DNA of 64,000 bases from Raphanus sativus (GCF_000801105.2 NC_079512.1:1612263-1676262); one strand, 5' to 3'. Positions 46,476 to 58,483 are shown, numbered from the stretch's first letter. The notes: a model not told the origin generated them from the sequence alone. Numbers and translations are program-made.

Positions 46476-49400
46476 ATGGGGCGGAAGAAGCCTAGTGCTC
46501 GTGGCGGAGACGATGAACCAACTGCTTCGTCTCTCGTCGTCGGTGGTGGTGGTGGTGGTAAATCCAAGAAGAAAGGTGTTCAGATCGATGACGATGAGTA
46601 CTCCATAGGTACGGAGCTCTCTGAGGATCCGCCTAAAGGAGGAGGCGAGGAAGAGAAGGTTGTTGTAATCACCGGGAAGAAGAAGAAGAGTAAGAAAGGT
46701 GATAAGAAAGGTGCCGTTCTGGATGATGAAGAAGGAGATGATGTTGTTGTTCCGGAGATTGCTTTTGAAGGGAAGAAGAAGAAGTCTAAGTCTAAGAAAG
46801 GTAGTGGTGGATCCGTTAGCTTTGCTTTGTTAGATGATGATGATGGTGATGGTGGAGATGATAAGGATGGTGATGATGAAGTGGAGGAGGATGAGCCTAA
46901 GAAGGGTGGTAAGTCTTTTGCGGCTTCAGCTTTTGATGCACTTGGTGGTGATGGGGATGAGGAGGAGGAGGAAGAGGTGAAGCCAATCACCTTCTCTGGT
47001 AAGAAGAAGTCTTCTAAGTCATCTTCCAAGAAGAGTGGTAATTCATTTGCGGCTGCTTTACTTGATGATGAAGATGAGGAGGAGGAAGAGGTGAATCCAA
47101 TCACTTTCTCTGGTAAGAAGAAGTCTTCCAAGAAGAGTGGGAATTCGTTTGCGGCTGCTTTGCTTGATGATGATGAGGAGGAGAGTAATGTGGTTGAAGA
47201 GGAAGAGAGGCCTGAGATTATGTTTACGGGGAAGAAGAAGTCGTCTAAGAAGAAGGGGAGTAGTGTTTTGGCGTCGTTAGGTGGTGATGATGATGACTCA
47301 GTTGCTGAGGAAATGAGTAAGGATAAAGCTTCTGATGCTAAGAGTGTTGTAGAGGTTGTAGAACCTGCGAAGAGTAAGAAAAAGAAGAAGAATAATAAGA
47401 GTGGAAGGACAGTACAGGAAGAGGATGATTTGGACAAGCTTCTTGCAGAGCTTGGAGAAGGCCCTGTTGCTGGAAAGCCTTCTGAAGAAGAGAAAGTTCA
47501 AGCTCAGCCTCAGCCTGTTGCAGCAGCTGTAGAGAATGATGGTGAGAAGGAAGGAGAAGAAGAGAGTGCTGCAGCGAAGAAAAGGAAGAAGAAGAAGGAG
47601 AAAGAGAAGGAAAAGAAAGCTGCAGCTGCCGGAACCTCTACTGTGGAGGCTAAGGAGGAAAAACAAGAAGAATCAGTACCTGAGCCACTGCAGGGGAAGA
47701 AGAAGGATGCAAAGGGTAAAGCAGCTGAGAAGAAAATTCCTAAACATGTTAGAGAGATGCAAGAGGCTCTTGCACGGCGGCAGGAAGCCGAAGAGAGAAA
47801 GAAGAAGGAAGAGGAAGAAAAACTGAGAAAGGAGGAAGAGGAGCGCCTTAGGCAGGAAGAGCTTGAGAGGCAAGCTGAGGAGGCTAAGCGCAAGAAGAAG
47901 GAAAAGGAAAAGGAGAAACTGTTGAGGAAGAAGCTAGAAGGCAAGCTTCTCACAGCAAAGCAAAAGGCTGAAGCTCAGAAGAGGGAGGCTTTTAAGAACC
48001 AGTTGCTTGCTAGTGGTGGAGGTCTCCCACTTGCAGATGAGGGTGAGCCTGCCACAAAGCGTCCCGTTTATGCCAACAAGAAAAAATCATCTCGCCAAAA
48101 GGGCAATGACTCTGCCTCTGTTCAGGTGGAAGAGGAGGTAGACCCAAAAGAGAATCATGCAGATGAGCCAGATACTTTAGGCGAAGTGGGTTCAGCAGAA
48201 ATAGTGGAGTCAGCAGACACTGATGAGAAACCTGGTGCTGCTGATGTAGCTGCAGAGAATGGGGCTGAGGAAGATGATGAAGATGATGAATGGGATGCAA
48301 AAAGCTGGGGGGATGATGTTGATCTTAAGTTCAAAGGTGATTTCGATGATGAAGATGACAAAGCTCAGCCTGTAGTTAAGAAAGAAATAAATGACGATGT
48401 AGCAAAGACACATGATTCAGGTTAGTATGAACTGCTGTTCTCTGTCCGTCTTCCTAGTGATTCATCTGTTGTCTACTTCAATCTAATCTTTTGAATTTTT
48501 TACGTAGGCCCTGAAGCGGAGAAACCAAAAGCTAAACCAGCAGGTACGGAGAACCGAACAGCACCTGCCATTAAAACTTTGCCTAAAGTGGAAGATGATG
48601 CACGTCCAAAACGTGCTACCCGGGCCAAAGATGCATCTAAGAAAGGCAAAGGCTTAGCTTCCAGTGAACCCAAAGAGGGTGAAGAAAATCTCCGCTCTCC
48701 CATTTGCTGCATCATGGGCCACGTCGATACTGGTAAAACGAAGCTGTTGGATTGCATCAGAGGAACAAATGTACAGGAAGGCGAGGCTGGAGGTATAACT
48801 CAGCAGATTGGTGCAACATATTTCCCTGCTGAAAACATCAGAGAGAGAACTAGGGAACTAAAAGCCGATGCAAAACTTAAGGTGCCAGGTCTACTGGTTA
48901 TTGATACACCTGGCCACGAGTCCTTCACGAATCTGCGGTCAAGGGGTTCAGGTTTGTGTGACCTTGCAATTTTGGTGGTTGACATAATGCATGGGTTGGA
49001 GCCACAAACCATCGAATCTCTAAATCTATTGAGAATGAGGGACACCGAGTTCATTGTTGCCTTGAATAAGGTGAGTCTGTCGTCATTCTGATGGATAAGA
49101 GTTTTTGTTCTCTGCTGTTAGTTCCCGTCTTGAAAATTTACCTTTCATCCTCCAGGTGGATAGGCTATATGGATGGAAAACATGCAAGAATGCTCCTATT
49201 GTGAAGGCAATGAAGCAGCAAACTAAAGATGTTGTAAATGAATTCAACATGAGGCTCACTGGGGTAAGTTATACGTCAAGCGTTTCTTTACATTGGTTGA
49301 GTTAACACTTTGTGCTCGTTTTATTCAAATTATTATGGTTTTACCTTGGTATTTCAGATTATAACCCAGTTCAAGGAGCAAGGTCTCAACACTGAGCTTT

Positions 49401-51395
49401 ACTACAAGAACAAAGAAATGGGAGAAACTTACAGTATTGTTCCTACCAGTGCTATTACGTATGAATATATGTTTATTGTCTTCAATTTACATCTCAACAG
49501 ACAACTCATCCATCTTTAAATAGTTGGCTAACTTTGGTTCTTTATATTTCAGTGGGGAAGGGATCCCAGATCTTCTGCTGTTGTTGGTTAACTGGGCTCA
49601 GAAAACAATGGTTGAGAAGCTTACATATGTTGACGAAGTGCAGGTATCTCATCTCTTTTTTAGTGATCATTTTTTCCGAACTACTTCTGTATGATAAATT
49701 CTTAACCCTTTCTTGAAATGGTCTGAACAGTGTACTGTCCTGGAGGTCAAAGTTATCGAAGGCCATGGTACAACGATTGATGTTGTATTGGTAAACGGTG
49801 TACTTCATGAAGGTGATCAGATCGTCGTATGTGGGTTACAGGCAAGTGTTTGATCTACAAGCAAACTAGACATGCGCTGGGTATACAGTTCATAGACACA
49901 GAACTTTGAAAAGTAATGTTATTTCTTCCTCTCCTGTTTCAGGGACCTATAGACACAACGATCAGAGCGTTACTGACTCCTCATCCAATGAAGGAGCTAC
50001 GGGTGAAGGTACGTTTAAATTCTCCACTTCATTAACTGTTATTCCTTCCCGAATATCGTTCATTTAAATTGTTTTCTTATTTCTTTTCCTCAACGTGAGT
50101 TTCTGGTTGATGTTTCAGGGTACTTATGTGCATCACAAAGAAATAAAGGCAGCACAGGGTATTAAAATCACTGCCCAGGTGATTGAACCGACTCAACAAT
50201 TATTTCAGTTCTTAGTTAAAATTACTGATGTTTGGATCACATCCTGACTATTGTTTCCTTTTTTGGTTTGTGTTTTAAAAAAGGGCCTTGAACACGCCAT
50301 TGCTGGCACTGCTCTGCACGTGATTGGACCCGATGATGACATCGAAGCAATCAAGGAGCAGGCAATGGAAGACATGGAGTCAGTTTTGAGCAGGATCGAC
50401 AAAAGTGGCGAAGGAGTTTACGTACAAGCGTCTACGCTAGGGTCACTTGAAGCCTTGCTCGAGTTCTTGAAGTCCCCAGCTGTAAAGATACCCGTCAGCG
50501 GTATCGGAATAGGGCCCGTGCACAAGAAGGACATCATGAAGGCGGGAGTGATGCTCGAGAGGAAGAAGGAATACGCCACGATCTTGGCTTTCGACGTGAA
50601 AGTGACCACGGACGCTCGCGAGCTCGCTGACGAGATGGGAGTAAAGATCTTCTGCGCTGATATTATCTACCATTTGTTCGACCAGTTCAAGGCGTATATC
50701 GAGAGTATCAAAGAGGAGAAGAAGAAGGAATCAGCCGATGAAGCAGTCTTCCCATGTGTCCTTAGGATTTTACCCAACTGTGTGTTCAATAAGAGAGACC
50801 CAATTGTCCTCGGAGTTGACGTCGTCGAGGGTGTACTTAAGGTAATCATCAGGTCCTATATTCTCCTTTAACTCACACACACACATGTTGACGTTAACAT
50901 TTTGTCTTGTTTTTTAGATTGGAACTCCCATCTGCGTCCCGAGCAGAGAGTTCATCGATATTGGCCGCATTGCCTCTATTGAGAACAACCACAAGCCTGT
51001 TGACTATGCAAAGAAAGGCACCCAGGTGGCTATTAAGGTAAACACTGGGAGAGAGAGAGGAGTTATTGTCGCTAAGTGTTACACCTTGAGTTATTGATGC
51101 TTTCTTTGGTTTATATACAGATTATTGCTTCAAACCCTGAAGAGCAGAAGATGTTTGGGAGGCATTTTGACATGGAAGATGAGCTTGTGAGTCACATTTC
51201 GAGAAAGTCTATCGACATACTCAAAACTAACTACAGGGTAAGTGTTTGTTACTCGAAGTTGTTTCCCATTTTTCAAATCATCATCTTTGAAATTGAAAAA
51301 AAAAAAATGAAAACCCACGTTAATTGCAGGATGAGTTAAACATGGATGAGTGGAAGCTAGTTGTAAAACTGAAGAACATCTTCAAGATACAGTAG
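46476..51395 (+). CDS. EIF5B1: Translation initiation factor eIF5B
   Basis: Twelve exons: 46476-48420, 48508-49070, 49156-49263, 49358-49458, 49553-49643, 49731-49841, 49943-50008, 50119-50178, 50284-50841, 50918-51037, 51121-51237, 51330-51395; 1301 residues. eIF5B is the cytosolic GTPase that joins 60S to 40S initiation complexes. The long N-terminal part (exon 1, residues 1-648) is charged low-complexity Lys/Glu/Asp sequence with repeated [20 protein letters not shown] units and a coiled-coil Lys/Glu/Arg region. The G domain has G1 GHVDTGKT (719-726), G3 DTPGHE (781-786) and G4 NKVD (835-838, split by an intron). Domains II-IV follow, and the end NIFKIQ is the family C-terminus. The best match in memory is Arabidopsis eIF5B1/HOT3 (At1g76810, about 1294 aa), in the same gene order. 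One intron, after 49841, has a GC donor; all others are GT-AG. Confidence 0.95.
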
Positions 51396-51990
51396 AGATT
51401 TCCCCCCCACACAACATTGGGAGTTTTGGATGATGTGTCTGCGTCGATGCAGAATGAACTGATTCATCTTCATGCATCTAACCAAAGCAAGTCACGAAGA
51501 GAGACGAAAGAGTTTTTTTTTTATGTTATCTTTCTCCCTGGAGAGTGCTGAATAATTGAACCTTGTGGGCACAAACTTGCAGGGAAACAAGATATTGAGT
51601 TTTGAGATATACAAAATATCGTTATATGCCCTTTTCAAATAATCTTTTAAGTTAAAAACAAAAATCACATCTACAAATATAGGTTTCACTACTATAGTAG
51701 AAGATTTTGTTAATGTTCTAACAAATTTGATTTGAATGATAATATGGGGATGTGATATCTATGAGCAAAAGCAAGCTGCTCCTTTTATGGAGATGTGAAA
51801 AAGAATGAATGGGAATCATACGTAAAATAATATCATAGCATACGACAACAAATTGCAAAGTAGCTCTTTTTTTTTTTTTTTTGCTTTTTGAACGTTGTCG
51901 AGATCATCGATATGTTACGTTCAATGGTACGAGTGATCTAGTTTGATCCTTTATTTGTTTGAAACATCATTTTCCATTTATTCTTAAATT
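51396..51990 (+). other. eIF5B 3' UTR and flank
   Basis: The sequence after the stop (GAGTTTTGGATGATGTGTCT, CTCCCTGGAGAGTGCTGAAT and others) is repeated after the second copy at 58484-59150, so the 3' UTR was duplicated with the exons. Confidence 0.6.
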
Positions 51991-52810
51991 TAATCAATCA
52001 AAAATAATTATCAATCAAAAACTCAAAGCAATATATATTTTACGTCAGATGGTAATGAATTGAAAACCTATACTTTTATATGAAAATATTTATTCATGTC
52101 CACCAGACCATTTCCAATAGTTTTTCATTTTCACTTTTTACCTTCTTAAATTTAATCAGTCAAAAATAATTATAGATCAAAAACTTAAACCATGCAATAT
52201 ATATTTAAGTCAAATGATAATGAATTGAAAACCTATATTTTTATATAAAAATATTTATTCATGTCCACTAGACCTTTTCATTTTCACTCTTTTCTTTCTT
52301 AAATTTAATCAATCAAAAATAATTATCGATCAAAAACTCAAACCACTCAATATATATTTAAATCAGGTGATAATGAAATCAAAACCTATATTTTTATATG
52401 AAAATATTTATTCATATCCACTAGACCATTTCCAGTAGTTTTTCATTTTCACTTTTTATCTTCTTAAATTTTATCAATTTTTCATTTTCACTTTTTACCT
52501 TCTTAAATTTTATCAATCAAAGATAATGATCGATCAAAAACTTAAACCATGCAATATATATTTAAGTCAGATGATAATTAATTGAAAACCTATATTTTTA
52601 TATGAAAATATTTATTCATGTCCACTAAACCATTTCCATAAGTTTTACATTTTCAATTTTTTTATTTTTTAAATTTAATCAATCAAAAATAATTATCGAT
52701 CAAAAACTCAAACCATGCAATATATATCTAAGTCAGATGATAATGAATTCAAAACCTATATTTTTATATGAAAATATTTATTCATGTCCACTAGACCGTT
52801 TCCAGTACTT
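51985..52810. repeat. Five-copy tandem repeat, about 160-200 bp units
   Basis: Five successive diverged units, each with TTAAATTTAATCAATCAAAA, GATCAAAAACTCAAACCATG, GAAAACCTATATTTTTATAT and TTATTCATGTCCACTAGACC in that order. They start near 51985, 52145, 52298, 52500 and 52670. Unit 2 of the large duplication has only about one copy, interrupted, at 59105-59420. Confidence 0.85.
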
Positions 52811-53797
52811 TTTTCACTTTTTACTTTATCTTCTATTTTAATGTTACTTCTTCTTTCTTTATTCATTTTTTTTTTCATTTTCGAAGATATATTTTTTATT
52901 TAAAAACTAATGTTTAACTTTAACTTATTGTTATTTTGTACTTAAATAAATTATAAATGTTTAATGTCACCCAATTATTTTCAAAGTCTGTAGTGTTACT
53001 TTCATCTGATTATATGTTATTAACAAAGAACATGAAAATAATATTTTTGAGATTTCTATGTTCGATTTAGAAGAATTAAAAATAAAATAATTTTATTTTT
53101 TCGTTTTGAAATAGTTTGGTTGATCACTTAAGATTTAATATATATATATTTAGATGGTGTTTTTTATAATACATAATATTCTTTGTTTATTTATGTTATG
53201 TGTAATAATTGTATCTTATAGTAATGTTTAACTTATAATAAACTGTAATGGTAACGGGTTACTATAAAAACATAATAACGATAGAACATATTTAGAATAT
53301 TCATTTTGAAAAAATAAATGAAACAAACCATTAGAGAACATGTTATTTTATTTTTGAAAAGATAAATTTTGAAGAAAAAGGTTAATTGTTTGATAATGGC
53401 AATGCTCTTATGAGTTATATTCTGACATTCAAAACCTTTTTAAAACTTGAAGGAACCATTCATAAACCTCAATTTGTATATCAACAGTATTAAAAACATG
53501 TATTTGGTATATTTGCTTACTGTTTTACAAAAATGTTTTTTAACTAATTTACATTATTCACCGTAAAACATGTCTCTCAAACACATCGTCATCACGAACC
53601 TATAAATTACATCTTCAAATATACGAAAACATAACCAGCATAATTTTAATAACCTGTGGTTGCAATATGATTATGTGAACATCATTAGAAGTAAAACACT
53701 GACAGTTCTGTTCACGTTACGGTCACATACTGTCATATGTTATGTGTTTCCAACAGAACTTCACCGTAGAATCTTTATAATAAGATGGTTAACGAAC
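52811..53797. other. Intergenic part of duplication unit 1
   Basis: AT-rich; homologous to 59430-60091, 60769-60890 and 61700-61976 of unit 2. No gene. Confidence 0.6.
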
Positions 53798-54575
53798 CAT
53801 TTGATAGAACCGTATTTTATAAACTATGGATTACTGAATATTATAAAGAATACAAATGATGAAATTATATCAAAGAGTAAGAAAAGATGATACAATAGCA
53901 GAGGCAAGATATTATCTATTTCCTTAACCTAAAATACTTCCCGTAGTGCGACGGTTCGATAACGTAATGAGTCACAGGATACAACTGCAAATAATCTTCT
54001 GAATTTGCGTCACTCTATCAGAAGCCTGGCAAAACTGATTTTGTGTTGCATTCTTAGACACAAGAAAGAAAAAAAATACTAACATGACTATTCAATATAG
54101 GAGAATGTGGTTTTTCTTATGGTATTTGATATGTATTTTTTTCTGCATTGCCATAAGGCTTTATATAGAAAATAACGAGAAGCACAAGTTTCATTTTTAA
54201 CATAAAATGAAACCTCCCATGGTGCACTAATGGAGTCTTTATTTCTTATCATTATTATGTGAATTCATTTCACATTTTGACCAAGAAATTAAAGAGTATA
54301 ATAATTATTACTTGACTCATTCAAACAAAATAATATACTTTAAATGGGTTTTTTTTTATTTTATCAATATAAAAGATCACATATATTTAGTTTATAAGAT
54401 TAAGTTAATGAACATGAAGTTCAACTAACAAATCAAAACCCAAATCCAAATATCTAATGTGTATATTTATAACTTTATACAAATTTCTCAAATCACACAC
54501 ATTAGACCTTCATTTCTCATTTACACTAATTCTATTTTTAGCATATGAATACATTGCTAAAAAAATAGTTCCAAC
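53798..54575. other. Segment present only in duplication unit 1
   Basis: 778 bp between sequences that are directly joined in unit 2 at 61975-61980. It ends just before the VTL stop codon equivalent and probably contains the original 3' UTR of VTL (minus strand). Confidence 0.6.
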
Positions 54576-54580
54576 ACAAT

Positions 54581-54711
54581 TCAGAGTCCATGTAACCCAA
54601 TAAGCTTAGTTAACCCAAACGTAACCGCCATAGCTAACCACCCTCCAAACAAAACCTTGGCCGACGACCAAACGACCCAAAAACCACGAGCGCCACCGTA
54701 ACCGCAGCCAG
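54581..54711 (-). pseudogene. VTL2: VTL (iron transporter-like), truncated 3' fragment
   Basis: Minus-strand copy of the last part of the intact gene at 61981-62565. From the stop codon (54581-54583) it is nearly identical over about 85 bp, then lacks about 34 bp of coding sequence, then matches again until about 54711, where gypsy sequence begins. It holds only the last membrane segment region and cannot encode a transporter. Confidence 0.9.
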
Positions 54712-55058
54712 CATCGTAGCTTAAACCTCAAGTTTCCTTTTTCTAGTTATTTCCTTTTTGCTTAAGGTTTATGTTTGCCTTTTTATTAGGTTAATGATCT
54801 TTACGACGGTTTAAGAGTTCTATATAAAGAACTCTCCTATGGCTTTTGTAAGATAGACTTTGATTAATAAGATTTCCAGTTTATTTTAAGAGCTTTCTCA
54901 AACACTGCGAAAAGTATTCGCAACCCTAAGAGTTCTAACGAACACTGCAAAAAGTATTCGCACCTTTTATCCTATTTTCGAAGTTACCTTCAAGAACAGT
55001 TACCGGCTTCTTGATCAAATCCTTGATCTTGAAGTTTCATAGCTTCCGCTCTCCATCA
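54712..55058 (+). mobile_element. Ty3/gypsy-type LTR, 5' truncated
   Basis: Ends CTCCATCA, then AT and a primer-binding-like TGGTATCAGA at 55061-55070, the usual LTR/PBS boundary. A TATA-like TCTATATAAAGAAC at about 54821 and a short direct repeat (AACACTGCGAAAAGTATTCG and a variant) at 54901-54965 lie inside. The left LTR border is lost at the junction with the VTL fragment. This LTR would have been the promoter for the gag fragment that continues at 57512. Assigned as gypsy-like from the gag layout, not from pol. Confidence 0.65.
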
Positions 55059-55092
55059 ATTGGTATCAGATTTAGTACGTATCTGGATATCT

Positions 55093-57514
55093 TGACAAAT
55101 TGATGAAAGTAGAGAACACAAAAGTGTTTATGGAAGGATTATATTATACTCTCATGAAAATAATGTTACAATATGCATAGTTTATATAGAGAATAAATCA
55201 ACATAATTTCCTAAACTAATATGGAATAATATCTAATAGATAATGATAATTTTCCTATTCTAATATATTGATGTATATCCTAATATTAACTATTGAATTA
55301 GCTTGATTTTCCAGATCTCCCAATACCCTCCCTCAAGCTCATATGTGGTAACACGTATTAGATTGAACAATCTTCAAAATATAGTAGTAAAAATAATTCA
55401 AAAGCTTGTGAAACAACGATGGTTGATACTGTTGCGGAAGCTTGACGAATGTCTCATAACTCTTTTGTGATTTCGCGAGTTGAGATAGATGATCTGATTT
55501 TTGGTCTGATTGTTTGTTTGTTTTATCCATCCTACAATGAGATGATTGTTTGTTGTACGATCTTCACAGTAGGATGAATCGGCTGCGGGTAGACTGCCGT
55601 CAAGAAATCTGATTTTCGATATGATTGTTTGTTTTATCCATCCTACAACGAGATGATTGTTTGCTGTCCAATCTTTATAGTAGGCTGAATCGGCTGCTGG
55701 TAGACTGCCGTCAAGAAATATGGATATTTGGTGAACTAATAGTCATACGAAAGTTGATGAATGAATTTCTATGTTTCAAATCGAGAAACAAAGAAAAAGA
55801 GAATATAATAGTTGGTCTGCAATTGGCTAGAACAACAAGATTTAATTTTTGGGAAATTATTTTTTTTAGGCAAAAAAACAACAACTATGTCCTATTAGTC
55901 TAATTTCTCTTTTGTACTATTTTTTCCTCTAATATCTTTTATTAGTTTTTAAAATAAATCAAATAAATAGTTTTACAAATAAAAAAATAAAAAAATAGTA
56001 AATACTGATAAAATACCTATATCAACTTACTGATATATTTTTTCAGTTCAAAAATATTTAAATCATAATTTTATATTTTGTTCTTAAAAATGTAGAATTG
56101 ATATTCTACATAGTAGAAAGTGTAATCTACTTTTTTTTTCATTGAATCTACTATATTTAGAATACGTGTTCTACGTTTTTTTTCATTGAATCTACTATAT
56201 TTAGAATACGTGTTCTACGTAAATAATAGTAATCTAAAAATATTTGGAAAACACATTCTACGCTTAACCTATAATTCTAAAATCTGTAGAAATCAAAATC
56301 TACACATTACTATAAATCTAAAACATGTAGAAATCAGAATCTACATATTATTATAAATCTAAAACTAGTAGAAGTCGATTTCTTACATTTTACTGTATTC
56401 TACCTATTTTAGAATACATGTTCTACGGATAAGGATAATATTAGAAGAGAATATTTGAGAATGTTTTGTTTCTTTATTTATTAATAAAAATTGATTTAAA
56501 AAAGAAAAAAAACTTTAAATTTTTTTTAAAAAACACTTTTAATAAAAAAGAATTTTTAAAAAAAAAATATTTTAGTAAATTTTTTTTTTGTAAAAAAATC
56601 TTTTAGTAAAAAAAATCTAAAAATAAAGAAAATCTTTAGAAAAAGGAAATTCGTTTTGGGGCTAAAAATTGATTGAGATTTTTAATTTTTATTTTTTAAA
56701 AAAACTTTTTTAGTAAAGAAATATCTTTTAATATTCAAAATTAGTTTTTTAATTTTAATTTTGAATTTTTAATTAAAATTTAAGGATAGTATTGTCATTT
56801 AGAATCTACATATTATTATAAATCTAAAACTAGTAGAAGTGGATTTCTACATTTTACTGTATTCTAACTATTTTAGAATACATGTTCTACGGATAAAGAT
56901 AATATTAGAAAATAATATTTGAGAATATTTTGTTTCTTTATTTATTAATAAAAATTGATTTAAAAAAAGAAAAAAATCTTTTAAATATTTTTATTAAAAA
57001 CACTTTTAGTAAAAAAGAATTTAAAAAAAAAATATTTTAGTAAATTTTTTTTTTTTGTAAAAAAATCTTCTAGTAAAAAAAACTTTGAAAAAAAATCTAA
57101 AAAAAAAAGAAAATCTTTAGAAAAAGGAAATTAGTTTTTTGGGGCTAAAAATTAATTGAGATTTTTAATTTTTATTTTTTTAACTTTTTTAGTAAAAAAA
57201 TATCTTTTAATATTCAAAATTAGTTTTTTAATTTTAATTTTAGTTTTTAATTTTTTGGAGAGTTTTGTTTAGGCTCTGATACAATGACATATATAAAAGT
57301 AAAGAACACAAAAGTATTTATGAAAAGGTTATATTAGAATCTCACGAAAATAATGTTACAAGATGCATAATTTATATAGAGAATAAATCAACATAATTTC
57401 CTAAACTAATATGAAATAGTTATAATAGATAATGATAAGTTTCCTACTCTAATATATTAATGTATATCCTAATATTAACTATTGAATTAGGTCGATTTTC
57501 CAGATCTTCCTATA
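55093..57514 (-). mobile_element. Small non-autonomous copia-like LTR element
   Basis: Minus-strand element of about 2.4 kb inserted in the gypsy fragment. The LTRs, about 225-230 bp each, are at 57285-57513 (5') and 55093-55323 (3'), with shared blocks such as GAGAATAAATCAACATAATT and ATTGAATTAG. A primer-binding-like TTGTATCAGAGCC (minus strand) abuts the 5' LTR, and a purine tract (GAGCTTGAGGGAGGGTAT, minus strand) abuts the 3' LTR. ATATCT on both sides (55087-55092 and 57513-57518) is a probable target duplication. The interior codes for nothing. It contains two direct repeats of about 105 bp (55508-55612 and 55620-55718; TAGACTGCCGTCAAGAAAT) and an AT-rich block with TAGAATACATGTTCTACG palindromes. 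Confidence 0.72.
56090..56900. repeat. TAGAA...TTCTAC palindrome array and duplicated AT-rich block
   Basis: Palindromic words like TTAGAATACGTGTTCTACG recur at about 56155, 56202, 56410 and 56872, similar to the array at 26930-27320. A block starting AATCTACATATTATTATAAA at about 56338 recurs at about 56802 and continues in parallel to about 57230, so this part is itself duplicated. Confidence 0.6.
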
Positions 57515-57562
57515 TATCTTCTCTCATTATCATTGGCAAAGAAAACGACAGAAGGAAATTCC

Positions 57563-58483
57563 ATGGATATGTCCGAGTTACGAACCCTCCTCGTCGAGAT
57601 GCAGACCGCAACACAGGCTTCCATTCAACAAGGAGACACGATCACTACTGCACTAGCTGCAGTAACAGAACGTCTTGCGGCCCTAACGACCGCCTTAACG
57701 ACTCGCTTGGACCTTAATGCTCAGCCGGCGCAACATCTTCCACCACCACAACGACATCAACAACATCAACATCAACGACCTATAGTCACAACGATTAACG
57801 AGGAATCAGCCGACGAAGCGGTCTTCCCATGTGTCCTTAAGATTTTACCCAACTGTGTGTTCAATAAGAGAGACCCAATTGTCCTTGGAGTTGATGTCGT
57901 CGAGGGTATACTTAAGGTAATCAAACATGTCCTATATTCTCCTTTAACTCGCACACATATTGACATTTAACATTTTGTCCAGTTGTGTTTTTTTTGTTTT
58001 ATTAGATTGGAACTCCGATCTGCGTCCCGAGTAGAGAGTTTGTCGATATTGGCCGCATTGCCTCTATTGAGAACAACCACAAGCCTGTTGACTATGCAAA
58101 GAAAGGCACCCAGGTGGCTATTAAGGTAAATACTGGGGGAATGAGAGGAGTTATTGTCGCTATGTGTTTCAGCTTGAGTTATTGATGCTTTCTTTGGTTT
58201 ATATACAACAGATTATTGCTTCAAACCCTGAAGAGCAGAAGATGTTTGGGAGGCATTTTGACATGGAAGATGAGCTTGTGAGTCACATTTCCAGAAAATC
58301 TATCGACATACTCAAAACTAACTACAGGGTAAGTGTGTGCTACTACTCGAAGTTGTTTCCCCTTTTTCAAATCATCATCATCTTGAAAAAAAAAAATGAA
58401 ACCTACGTTAATTGCAGGATGAGTTAAACATGGATGAGTGGAAGCTAGTTGTAAAACTGAAGAACATCTTCAAGATACAGTAG
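57563..58483 (+). CDS. Chimeric gag-eIF5B domain IV reading frame
   Basis: Four exons, 57563-57916, 58006-58125, 58212-58328 and 58418-58483; 218 residues. Residues 1-80 ([14 protein letters not shown] to VTTINE) are the start of a Ty3/gypsy-type gag: helical N-terminus, then Pro/Gln/His-rich linker. Residues 81-218 are 138 C-terminal residues of eIF5B ([18 protein letters not shown] to NIFKIQ), which approximates domain IV, the part that contacts initiator tRNA and eIF1A. The join is in frame at about 57802. All three eIF5B introns keep GT-AG sites. Against the full gene I count 12 differences in 417 coding bases, 9 synonymous and 3 conservative (R/K, V/I, I/V). Upstream lie the minus-strand copia-like LTR and, 2.5 kb away, the gypsy LTR. 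It may be a transcribed new gene or an intact-looking pseudogene; sequence alone cannot tell. The GTPase domain is absent. Confidence 0.7.

Larger units (their letters stand above)
50728..54711. repeat. Tandem duplication, unit 1 (eIF5B 3' end to VTL 3' end)
   Basis: Starts inside eIF5B exon 9 and ends in a broken VTL coding sequence. Homologous, in the same order and orientation, to 57803-62111. Shared landmarks are the last four eIF5B exons with introns, the 3' UTR, the TCAAAAATAATTATCGATCA repeats, CATAACCAGCATAATTTTAA, TTCACCGTAGAATCTTTATA, and the VTL 3' coding end. Confidence 0.92.

Noticed and set aside
46580..47437. 285-codon serine-rich open frame on the minus strand
   Set aside because: It is the antisense of the Lys/Glu/Asp repeats of eIF5B exon 1, where AAG/GAA/GAT codons read as Ser/Phe runs. 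No domain, and it lies fully inside a well supported gene.
57533..57970. Reading the fused frame as a single unspliced 145-codon protein from 57533
   Set aside because: 57533 is not an ATG, and the end after codon 118 of the ATG-started frame is intron sequence; the conserved GT-AG sites support the four-exon model.
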